Shown: positions 25,798 through 37,087 of the stretch, in pieces
How positions within the stretch are numbered: the stretch's first letter is position 1
Layout: each line of letters begins with the position of its first letter
Assembly (NCBI GenBank): GCA_964399535.1
Contig: CAYNRE010000072.1
Span: 62,001 to 126,000 of the forward strand
Reading direction: 5' to 3'
Length of the DNA stretch: 64,000 bases
From: CAYNRE01 sp964399535
Lineage (GTDB): Bacteria > Planctomycetota > Planctomycetia > Pirellulales > CAYNRE01
The notes under the pieces: generated by a model
Database searches by the model: none
The model's input: the letters and a program-made list of their open reading frames with translations, nothing else
What the model was told of the DNA's origin: nothing
Program-made: the position numbers and the translations under genes

Positions 25798-27309
25798 ATG
25801 GGGCGAGTGCCGCTTCGTTATCGCTTCGCCAGCCCTGCCCGAGCTTGCAGCCGGCGCTGGCTTGCTTGTGGTTTGGCGATTGCCAGTTGGCTTGGCGAAC
25901 CTGCGGCCCAGGGACAGGAATCGCCTCAGCCAGCGTACGTGGGTTCGCCTAGCACTTGGTCGGGCTACCCGGCGCCGACCACCTCCCCAACTTCCGCGGC
26001 GCCGGCCGCAGCGCCCTACGCTGGGACTGGTTACCCGACAGCGACTGGTTACCCCACGGCGACTGGTTACCCGACGGCGAATGGGCCCGTTCCGCTGCCG
26101 CCAGCGGGTGCGGCGGTGCCGGTGTTGCAAGCGGCCCCCTCGCCCTCGGCCTACTACCCGGTTCCCCCGCCGCCGGTGGCCGCAGCCGAGGTGCCGATTT
26201 CGGCCGCGCCAGCTCCGGTTGTCAGCCCGGCAGCGTTGGCGCCGCCTGAAGTGGCGCTGCCTGAAGTGGCGCCGCCCACCGCACCGGTGGCTGCGCCAAG
26301 CGCGGCAGCTTCGACTACGGCCGACCAGGGGGCTGCCGAGGGGGCCGACGAAACCACCACCGCCGACGCACTACCCGATGAACCCCCCCCGAGCCTGATC
26401 GGGCGATTCTGGCCCTTCTCGTGGCTGCGCGCCAGCGAGCGCTCCTCAGACCTGCCGGCGCTTCCCTCGAGCGCGGCCGAGCCGATCGCGGCGGGCACCG
26501 AGCCGGCTGGCCAAACACTGCCAGCCGCCGAAGGACAAGAGAGCGCCGCAACCGAGGGATCGGCCGAACTGGTGGAAACCCCCGAAGGCGAGCTGCCCAG
26601 CGGCGATCCCGCCGACGGGGCCGCGGCCAGTTCCACCGTGGTGGTCGAGGCCCCGCCCAAGCTGTGGACGGGCAACGTCGACGTGGGCCTCAACGGCTCG
26701 GAGGGGAACACAAAGCTGTTCAACATTCGCGGCGGCCTGGTCGCCATCCGCGAAACGGCCTTCAGCAAAATCACCTTGAAGCTCAACTACCTGAACACCG
26801 ACGCCAACCGCGTCGAGACGGCCGACCGGCTGTTTTTCGACGGACGACACGAATGGATCCGCCCCACCAACCTGTGGTCGGCCTACATCCACGAAACAAC
26901 GGAATACGACCAGTTTCAGCCGTGGGATGTGCGAATCAACGTCGACGGCGGTCTGGGCTACCAGTTCATCAAGAACGACATCACCACGCTCGCCGGTCGA
27001 ATTGGTCCGGGCTTTTCGCGCGAGTTTGGCGGTCCCGATGACCAGTGGGTGCCCGAGCTGGTTTTCGGCGGGGCCTGGGAACGAGTGATCTCGGCCAATC
27101 AGAAGCTGATCACCCAGGTTGATTTCTTCCCAAACATTACCGACTTCAGCCAGTATCGCGTGAACACGCAGGCCGCCTGGCAGATTACCTTCGACCAGGT
27201 GAACAACCTGAGCGTGAAATTCAGCATCACCGACCGTTACGACAGTACCCCCAACGGCGCTTTGCCCAACGACATAGATTACGCCACCACGCTGGTGTGG
27301 GGCTTCTGA
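25798..27309 (+). CDS. DUF481 outer-membrane beta-barrel protein with long Pro/Ala-rich linker
   Basis: The 503-residue protein has an Arg-containing signal peptide (residues 1-40). Residues 40-280 are a low-complexity, Pro/Ala/Ser/Thr-rich segment including three TGYPTA repeats. The C-terminal 225 residues are the DUF481 (YdiY-like) barrel, with LWTGNVDVGLNGSEGNTKLFNIRGGL and alternating strands, ending in Phe as many barrel proteins do. Known DUF481 proteins have about 250 residues, so the doubled length comes from the linker, which may span the cell wall or periplasm. It appears to be monocistronic. Confidence 0.88.
   Translation: MGRVPLRYRFASPARACSRRWLACGLAIASWLGEPAAQGQESPQPAYVGSPSTWSGYPAPTTSPTSAAPAAAPYAGTGYPTATGYPTATGYPTANGPVPLPPAGAAVPVLQAAPSPSAYYPVPPPPVAAAEVPISAAPAPVVSPAALAPPEVALPEVAPPTAPVAAPSAAASTTADQGAAEGADETTTADALPDEPPPSLIGRFWPFSWLRASERSSDLPALPSSAAEPIAAGTEPAGQTLPAAEGQESAATEGSAELVETPEGELPSGDPADGAAASSTVVVEAPPKLWTGNVDVGLNGSEGNTKLFNIRGGLVAIRETAFSKITLKLNYLNTDANRVETADRLFFDGRHEWIRPTNLWSAYIHETTEYDQFQPWDVRINVDGGLGYQFIKNDITTLAGRIGPGFSREFGGPDDQWVPELVFGGAWERVISANQKLITQVDFFPNITDFSQYRVNTQAAWQITFDQVNNLSVKFSITDRYDSTPNGALPNDIDYATTLVWGF
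26026..26079 (+). repeat. Three 18-bp tandem repeats inside the DUF481 gene
   Basis: The unit ACTGGTTACCCGACRGCG occurs three times in a row with one or two changes per unit. Each unit encodes TGYPTA. The period is a multiple of three, so copy-number change would lengthen or shorten the linker without a frameshift. Confidence 0.9.
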
Positions 27310-27448
27310 TCGGTCGCACGGCGTGGGCCGAACCGGGGCTGCGTCGTGGACTATGCCCCCTGGTTCGTCCAGCGGCGGCTTCCCCGACAGATTCCGGTGC
27401 CGGGGGGGGAGATGGCAGCCGGCCCCGGGGCCGCTACCATGGTCGGGC

Positions 27449-29050
27449 ATGACACACGACGTTGCCTCGGCCCCGGTACTCATTGCCGGACACTGGCGAT
27501 CGGCCGACGCCATTCAGGTATTTCGGGCCTATAACCCGCGGACGACCGAGCCGCTGGAGCCGGCCTACCCGGTCAGTTCTTGGAGCGATTGCGAGGCGGC
27601 CCTCAGCGCGGCCCAGGAGGCTGCCCGGCAGTTGCGATCGGTTTCGCCGGCCGCGCTGGCCGAGTTTCTCACGCGGTTCGCGGAGGCGATCGAGAGCCAG
27701 GCCGAGCCGCTCGTGGCCCTGGCTCACCAGGAAACGGCGTTGGCGGTTCGCCCGCGCTTGGCCGAGGTCGAGCTGCCGCGCACCACCAGCCAATTGCGGC
27801 AAGCGGCCGGGGCGGCCCTGGAGGGGTCGTGGGCGCTTCCGACGATCGATACCCGGCTGGGCATCCGCTCCTACCTGGCGCCCATCGGCCCGGTGGCGGT
27901 GTTTGGACCGAACAACTTTCCCTTGGCGTTTAACAGCGTGGCGGGGGGCGATTTCGCGGCCGCCATCGCGGCCGGCAACCCCGTAATCGCCAAGGCCAAT
28001 ACCTCGCACCCCGGCACCACGCGGCGGTTAGCCGAACTGGCGCTGCGGGCTTGTGAAGCCGCCGGGTTGCCTTCGGCCACGGTGCAGTTGATCTATCGCA
28101 CCAACCACGAAGATGGACGGCGGTTGGTGGCCGACCCACGGTTGGGGGCCACCGGTTACACGGGCAGCCGCGGGGCCGGTTTGGAATTGAAGTCGGCCGC
28201 CGACGCCGCGGGCCGGCCCATATATCTCGAGCTGTCGAGTATCAATCCGGTCGTGGTGTTACCGGGCGCTTTGGAAGAGCGCGGACCGGCCTTGGCCGAA
28301 GAGTTCACCGGAAGCTGCTTGCTGGGTACCGGCCAGTTTTGCACGAACCCGGGCCTGGTGCTGGTGATCGACGGGGCCGCGACCCAGCGCTGGATCGACG
28401 ATGTGACCGAGCGGTTCCGCGCGGCGCCGGTCGGGACCTTGCTTTCCCAGCGAGTGGCCCAAACGCTGGCCCACAGCCTGGCCACGCTGCGCCAGGGGGG
28501 GGCCGAGCTGCTGACGGGGGGCACTTCGGGCGGGGGCGCCGGCTACAGCCACTCGAACACCTTGCTGCGGGTTTCCGGCGACCAATTCTTGGGACGCGGC
28601 GAACTATTTCAGCACGAATCGTTTGGTAATGCGTCGCTCTTGGTCGTGGCCACCGACGGCGCGCAGGCCTGCCAGATTGTCGAGCGGCTGGAGGGGAACC
28701 TGACCGGTTCGATTTATTCCGCGACCGACGGAGCCGACGATCCGCTATACGACCTGATTGCCCCCGCTTTGCGGAAACGCGTGGGCCGGCTACTCAACGA
28801 TAGAATGCCCACGGGCGTGGCGGTGAGCCCGGCCATGAATCACGGCGGCCCCTATCCGGCCACGGGGCACCCTGGTTTCACCGCGGTGGGCATTCCGGCG
28901 GCGCTGCGGCGGTTCGCCGCGCTGGAGTGCTTCGACCAGGTGCGTCCCCAGCGATTGCCGGCCGCGCTTCGCGACACAAACCCCAACGGCCGAATGTGGC
29001 GCCTGATCGACGGCGCCTGGACCCAGGCCGACGTGGCCGCCGCCGGTTAA
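27449..29050 (+). CDS. NADP-dependent alpha-ketoglutarate-semialdehyde-type aldehyde dehydrogenase
   Basis: The 533-residue enzyme belongs to the aldehyde dehydrogenase superfamily, in the KGSADH (2,5-dioxopentanoate dehydrogenase) branch. Key signs are FGPNNFPLAFNSVAGGDFAAA (153-173), the cofactor loop GYTGSRGAG, the base Glu261 in LELSSINPV, and catalytic Cys298 in GTGQFCTNPG, a sequence typical of this branch. It oxidises the semialdehyde at the end of pentose and sugar-acid breakdown to 2-oxoglutarate. The start at 27449 fits the family N-terminus. It lies in a region with sugar isomerase and Gfo/Idh genes, though the neighbours are on other strands. The substrate is inferred. Confidence 0.9.
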   Translation: MTHDVASAPVLIAGHWRSADAIQVFRAYNPRTTEPLEPAYPVSSWSDCEAALSAAQEAARQLRSVSPAALAEFLTRFAEAIESQAEPLVALAHQETALAVRPRLAEVELPRTTSQLRQAAGAALEGSWALPTIDTRLGIRSYLAPIGPVAVFGPNNFPLAFNSVAGGDFAAAIAAGNPVIAKANTSHPGTTRRLAELALRACEAAGLPSATVQLIYRTNHEDGRRLVADPRLGATGYTGSRGAGLELKSAADAAGRPIYLELSSINPVVVLPGALEERGPALAEEFTGSCLLGTGQFCTNPGLVLVIDGAATQRWIDDVTERFRAAPVGTLLSQRVAQTLAHSLATLRQGGAELLTGGTSGGGAGYSHSNTLLRVSGDQFLGRGELFQHESFGNASLLVVATDGAQACQIVERLEGNLTGSIYSATDGADDPLYDLIAPALRKRVGRLLNDRMPTGVAVSPAMNHGGPYPATGHPGFTAVGIPAALRRFAALECFDQVRPQRLPAALRDTNPNGRMWRLIDGAWTQADVAAAG

Positions 29051-29121
29051 GCGCGGCCCGATGAATCTCGGGATGGCAAATCGCGGCCCTGGAGCGCGGC
29101 CTGGTCGATCGCAAGCGGCCG

Positions 29122-30144
<1,023 letters not shown>

Positions 30145-30326
30145 CGCGTGCGGGGTCTCCAAGAGAATCGGCAGGCAGCCAAAAGAACGCTCGGGCACGC
30201 AGGCATTGTGGGAGCGGCCGGCCCGGCTCGCAAGGCCGCGAACCCCCGGCGCGGGTAAAATCGGCCGCGTCGCCACCGTCCGGTCGCCGCATAGCCAAGG
30301 GGGGCGCGGCCGGTTACCATTGCCGC

Positions 30327-31664
30327 ATGAACAGCCCGAATCACGCCACTTCCGCTGGGCCCAGCCCAGGACACCAGGGAATTGCCGACGCGAGCGTGCC
30401 GTGGGTTCGACTCCGGGCCGGCATGGTCGGGCTGGGAATGATTTTTGAGGAAACCTATCGGCCCTTCTTCGAGCAGGCCGGCGCCGAGGGGTTGTTTGAC
30501 CCGCGCTTTGGCGTTTGCCAGGTCGATCTGGCCGCTGTCGCCACCCGCACCGGCAAGCGGGCCGAGCAGTACCGCCGCGGCGCGCCGCAGGGGCTGCGCG
30601 GCTTTACCAGTTGCGTCGAACCGGGCTCGATCGATGCCCTGCTGGAGGCCGGGGTCGACCTGGTCTGCGTGGCGACGCCCGACCAGCGCCATTTCGAGCC
30701 GGCCCGGGCCACCCTGGCGGCCGGCAAGCATTTGCTGGTTGAGAAGCCCTGCGTGTTGTCGCTGGCCGAGTTAGATGAGCTGACCGCCCTGGCCGAGCGC
30801 CAGGGTGTGTTGGCCAAGGTGGTGTATCACAAGCTGCTCGATCCCGACCACAAAAAACTGCGCACGCTCGTGGCCGACGGCGAACTGCGCCATGTGAACC
30901 ACGGCTATTGCTCGTTGCTCGAGCCCAAGCAAATCTCCGGCGAGCAGTTTTCCGAATGGATCACGGGGCGCAATCCCGGCACCTATGTGGCGGTGCACTA
31001 CATTAAGCTGATCGACTTCACTTTCGGCGGGCGGCTGGTCAGCGTGAGCTGCACGGGGCAGCGCGGCATCGTGGGCCCGGCCGATGGCCCCACCTGGGAC
31101 TCGAACCAGCTACGGCTGGTTTATCAGTACGACGACGGGCGCCAAGCCGCGTTCGATATTCACACCAGCTGGGTTACGCCCGACAATTTTCCGGGGTACG
31201 TCGAGCAAGAAGTGCAGTTCCGTTTCGACAACGGAATCTGGAACGGGCACAGCCGCAAGCGCGGGGTGGAATGCACGGTCGAGGGGCGCACCCCGCTGAC
31301 TCGTAAGATAACCATGAACAACCACTACAACGGCACCTTTCTGGAACCCTGGGGCCAGCGCACCCAGCGCGGGTACGGCGTGGAGGTGCTCGAACGGTTT
31401 GCCCGCGAAGTGGCCTACGTGGAACAGGGTGGGCCGACCGACGAGCGGCCCCTGCGGTTGGCCGAGATGCGGGCCCTCGGCTACAACGACGTGCGGTCCG
31501 ATCGCCAGACCGTGGCCGCCGTCCAGGCCCTGGAGGCCATCCTGGAGCGGGCCGCCGCTGGCCAGCCAGATGCCGTGGTTTATGTCAACCACGCCCAGGG
31601 CGGATTGGTTCTGGCGCTGCCCGGCCGCGAGCCACTCGAGGTGTTGTACGGCCCGAGGGTGTAG
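30327..31664 (+). CDS. Gfo/Idh/MocA family oxidoreductase
   Basis: The 445-residue protein has the Rossmann core AGMVGLGMIFEETYRPFFEQAG after a 30-residue N-terminal lead. The signature LLVEKPCVLSLAELDELT is at about 138-155. In the C-terminal domain TYVAVHYIKLIDFTFG carries a histidine in the position of the usual catalytic residue. Length and sequence differ from the enzyme at 10232, so these are paralogues of different subgroups. It is followed 72 bases later by an aminotransferase gene on the same strand, and an oxidation-then-amination sequence on a sugar or cyclitol is plausible. The substrate is unknown. Confidence 0.9.
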   Translation: MNSPNHATSAGPSPGHQGIADASVPWVRLRAGMVGLGMIFEETYRPFFEQAGAEGLFDPRFGVCQVDLAAVATRTGKRAEQYRRGAPQGLRGFTSCVEPGSIDALLEAGVDLVCVATPDQRHFEPARATLAAGKHLLVEKPCVLSLAELDELTALAERQGVLAKVVYHKLLDPDHKKLRTLVADGELRHVNHGYCSLLEPKQISGEQFSEWITGRNPGTYVAVHYIKLIDFTFGGRLVSVSCTGQRGIVGPADGPTWDSNQLRLVYQYDDGRQAAFDIHTSWVTPDNFPGYVEQEVQFRFDNGIWNGHSRKRGVECTVEGRTPLTRKITMNNHYNGTFLEPWGQRTQRGYGVEVLERFAREVAYVEQGGPTDERPLRLAEMRALGYNDVRSDRQTVAAVQALEAILERAAAGQPDAVVYVNHAQGGLVLALPGREPLEVLYGPRV

Positions 31665-31736
31665 CCCAATTAACCGGCTGGGGCTGTGCATGGGCCCGGG
31701 TGACGGAATCGATCGCCTTAGCCAAGGAGCGCCCGA

Positions 31737-33143
31737 GTGAGTTCGTCGCTAAGCACTTCCGCCACGTACGCGCCGCAGCACGCCGGCGAGCTGGAATCGA
31801 ACCAGGTTCGCCGCCGACTTGCCGCCGTCGAGCCGAGCGCCCAGCGCACTTTTACGCCCAGCCTGGCCGTACTGGCCAAGAGCGCGGGGGCGTATCATTG
31901 GACTCCCGAGGGGCGCAAGCTGGTCGATTTCACCTCGGGCGTGCTGGTCGCCAATTTGGGCCATAACCCGCGCCGCTGGTGGCAGCGGGTTCTTGAATAC
32001 CTGGGGCTCGACGCGCTGCCGACCACGGGCGAGTTTCTGCAGGCCGCGCCGCTGAACGCCTATAACGCGGTGACCGAACTCGAAACCCTGGCCAGCGAGC
32101 GGCTCATTGGCAGCTTGCAAGGCCAACCGGGCGGCCGCCAGTTCGAGCAGGTGTTGTGGGCGGCCAGCGGCAGCGAGGCCATTCAGAAGGCCCTTTGGGC
32201 GGCGCTCGACTACCGGCCCGGGGCCGACATCATTCTTGCCACTCGCTACGGGTTTCATGGCAAGAAAGGGCTCGCCGGAGCGGTCACCGGCTGTGAAGAG
32301 GATCCCGATCGTGACGAGCGGGTGCGGTTCGTCAGCTTTCCCCGCGAGGAGTGCGGCTCGGTCGAGCGGCGCCGGGGCCCGATCGACCTGGCGCCCTATC
32401 GCGCCGAACTCGAGCGGTTGGCCGGCGAGTTTGGCGGGCGGCTGGCCTGCCTGATTACCGAGCCGTATTTGGGCGGGGGCGGATCGTTTCACCCGCAGCC
32501 CGAGTACCTGCAATTGCTCCAGCGGTTTTGTCGCGAGCAAGGAATGCTGTTTATTCTCGACGAGGTGCAGGCCAATTTCGGCCGGACTGGCCCGATGTAC
32601 GCGTTTACCCGGTACGGTCTCGAGCCCGACGTGGTGGTGCTGGGCAAAGGGCTGGGCAACGGCGTACCGGTGAGCGCGGCCTGTGGGCGGGCCGGCGTGT
32701 TTGCCAGCATGCACTACGGCCAGGCCTCGGACACCTGGAGCGCCAATCCCCTGGCCAGCGCCGCGGTGCTGGCCACGCTCGACGAATTTGAAACCGGCGA
32801 CGTGCTCCAGCGGGCGGCCGAGCTGTCGCAAGTATTGGAGCGCGGGCTAGTGCGGCTTACCGAGCTGCCCGCGGTGGCCCGGGTTCGCGGCGAGGGGGTG
32901 GTTTGGGGCGTGGAATGCCAGGCCCTGGGGTCGCAGACGGCCAACCAGGTGGCCGTGGCCGCGGTCGAAGCCTGTTACCTGGGGGACTCGCAGCGCCGGG
33001 CCTTGCACCTGTTGGGTCCGCTGGCCGGCAAAGTGATTCGGGTCAGCCCGCCGCTCACTTTGGCAGCCGACGAGGCGGCCGACTACCTGGACGCGATGTA
33101 CGGCATTCTGGCCGAGCTCTCGCGGCGGCTGGCAGCCGGCTGA
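31737..33143 (+). CDS. Class III PLP-dependent aminotransferase
   Basis: This 468-residue protein starts at GTG (31737). The fold-type I, class III motifs are present: WAASGSEAIQKAL (141-153), ILDEVQANFGRTG (273-285, Asp275 contacts the pyridine nitrogen), and the PLP lysine K304 in VLGKGLGNGVPVSA. It transfers an amino group between an omega-amine or amino acid and a keto acid. It lies 72 bases after the Gfo/Idh gene. Together they could oxidise and then aminate a carbohydrate, by analogy with dehydrogenase/aminotransferase pairs in amino-cyclitol synthesis. That link is inference. Confidence 0.9.
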   Translation: MSSSLSTSATYAPQHAGELESNQVRRRLAAVEPSAQRTFTPSLAVLAKSAGAYHWTPEGRKLVDFTSGVLVANLGHNPRRWWQRVLEYLGLDALPTTGEFLQAAPLNAYNAVTELETLASERLIGSLQGQPGGRQFEQVLWAASGSEAIQKALWAALDYRPGADIILATRYGFHGKKGLAGAVTGCEEDPDRDERVRFVSFPREECGSVERRRGPIDLAPYRAELERLAGEFGGRLACLITEPYLGGGGSFHPQPEYLQLLQRFCREQGMLFILDEVQANFGRTGPMYAFTRYGLEPDVVVLGKGLGNGVPVSAACGRAGVFASMHYGQASDTWSANPLASAAVLATLDEFETGDVLQRAAELSQVLERGLVRLTELPAVARVRGEGVVWGVECQALGSQTANQVAVAAVEACYLGDSQRRALHLLGPLAGKVIRVSPPLTLAADEAADYLDAMYGILAELSRRLAAG

Positions 33144-33280
33144 GCGGCGAAGCCGCTAGCTCATGCACCGAGGTGGAAGTAGTAGTAGCCCAGGTTACGG
33201 GCGTAACCGGGTGCGGGCAGGACGAGCCTCGGCGAGCGCTTGGCTCAAGCAGGTTGGCGGCGACCCGCGTGCGAACGCGC

Positions 33281-33317
33281 AAAAAACTCCCCCTTCCGCT
33301 AGCGGGCGGAAGGGGGA
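33281..33317 (-). terminator. Intrinsic terminator of clpC
   Basis: On the minus strand a perfect 12-bp stem (TCCCCCTTCCGC / GCGGAAGGGGGA, loop of 6) is followed by six Ts. It lies 55 bases after the clpC stop. The plus strand lacks a T-run after the hairpin, so it serves clpC and not the aminotransferase gene. Confidence 0.85.
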
Positions 33318-33371
33318 ATGCGATTTCCGGATCGTCGGTTGTCGTGCCAGCGGGCGTTTGCCCGCCCCCGC

Positions 33372-35924
<2,553 letters not shown>

Positions 35925-36198
35925 GGTGCATCTCCGCACAAAACAGCGAGTCGGCCGGTCTGGCGACCAGCCCACTCAGGAATTTTGCTTCGCAGGGGGT
36001 TTCGTTTCCCAGCCCAGGGAGGCTGCGAGCGGGGTCGTTGAACCGGCGGCGCCGGCTCGGGCCGCGCCGATCGTGGGACCGAATCGTCGAGCAAGGCCGG
36101 CGCCGCTGCGCCCGGCTCGTCGACAACCTACTCGCCCGTCACCTTTCTACGCTCGCATTGCCACAAAAGACTAGGCCATACTCCAGCGGGGTGCCGCC

Positions 36199-36792
36199 TT
36201 AAGCGGCCCGACTCGGCGTGGTTTCGACGCGCGGCAGCCAGGCTGCCTCGGCCCCGGTCTCGCCCGGCGGTTCGGCCGAGTGCTGCCGCAGCCGGTCCCA
36301 CTCGCGATCGATTTCCCAGCGCCAACCGTCAGAACCGTCAAACGTCTGCAGCCGGGTCAGCTCGCCGCGGGCCTCGCTCAAGCGGCCCGTGCGACGCAAC
36401 AGCGTGGCCAACAACAGCCGGGCTTCGAGATCACGCTGGTTTCGGGCCAACAACCGGCGCAATTGCTGCTCGGCGTCGAGCCACTTCTGCTGCAAATATT
36501 CCGTCATCGCAGACTGAAACATAGCAGCAGCGGTCGGCTCGTTGGGGCTTCGGGGCGGCTTTCCCCAGCCTTGGGCAGCCCAGGCCGAGGAGACCCAAAT
36601 TGCCACCACCGCCCCCCAGGCAGCCCAGCGGACACCCGGACCCACCGTTTCGGTCCAAACCCAAGTGGTTAAGATCGTTAGATTTAGGAATGCAGCGAAG
36701 ATCAGCGCCAGGCAAAGGCCCGAGGCCGAACCGCGTTCCCAAAGGGGAACCAGTCCCGGCCAAAGACGCATTGCCCAGCGACTCTTAGACAT
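36199..36792 (-). CDS. Small membrane protein with TPR-like domain
   Basis: The 197-residue protein starts at MSKSRWAMRLWP. Residues about 18-75 contain two hydrophobic segments (GLCLALIFAAFLNLTILTTWVW and WAAWGAVVAIWVSSAWAA). The rest has TPR-like helices (AMFQSAMTEYLQQKWLDAEQQLRRLL, LEARLLLATLLRRTGRLSEARGELTRL). No enzyme motif is visible. It lies upstream of clpC on the same strand with a 274-base gap, and is divergent from the thiamin fusion gene. The function is unknown, and it may be a scaffold at the membrane. Confidence 0.8.
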   Translation of the reverse strand: MSKSRWAMRLWPGLVPLWERGSASGLCLALIFAAFLNLTILTTWVWTETVGPGVRWAAWGAVVAIWVSSAWAAQGWGKPPRSPNEPTAAAMFQSAMTEYLQQKWLDAEQQLRRLLARNQRDLEARLLLATLLRRTGRLSEARGELTRLQTFDGSDGWRWEIDREWDRLRQHSAEPPGETGAEAAWLPRVETTPSRAA

Positions 36793-36884
36793 CGCTCGTT
36801 CGCTCCGTCGCGGCCGACCCCCGAAATGGCCGGCGATCATCCCTGGAAACCTCGGCCGGAATTCTAACCCCGCCCCCCCGGTGA

Positions 36885-36951
36885 ATCAAGGCAACTAGAA
36901 ACCTGGCAAAAGGTTAGGTTCAAACGTATGGTCCTATTCGGATGCCTTGAT
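36885..36951. promoter_or_regulatory. Wide 9-bp inverted repeat between divergent genes
   Basis: ATCAAGGCA at 36885-36893 is matched by TGCCTTGAT at 36943-36951, separated by 49 bases. A smaller AACCT / AGGTT stem lies inside. The element sits between the TPR gene and the Clp_N-ThiD2-ThiE gene, and could be a paired operator or an RNA leader. It does not resemble a TPP riboswitch. Confidence 0.4.
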
Positions 36952-37087
36952 CGGTAGCCGACCCCGCTGGCGGCTCGGCAACCCCGGTCGATTTCGTCCG
37001 AGAGTAGGACGGCTGCTTGCATCTGAAGTCGCAAGTTGTTTATTTGAATTTGGTTGCAACGAACGATCGAACCCGTCAGGCCGGGCA

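Noticed and set aside
33141..33163. Hairpin at the end of the aminotransferase gene
   Set aside because: A 6-bp stem (AGCGGC / GCCGCT) overlaps the stop codon but has no T-run, so it is too weak to call a terminator.
35925..36198. CIRCE or CtsR operator for clpC
   Set aside because: No TTAGCACTC-type inverted repeat or CtsR heptad repeat is present in the gap.
36850..37087. TPP riboswitch before the thiamin gene
   Set aside because: The conserved THI-box sequence blocks are absent, and the inverted repeat there has a different layout.
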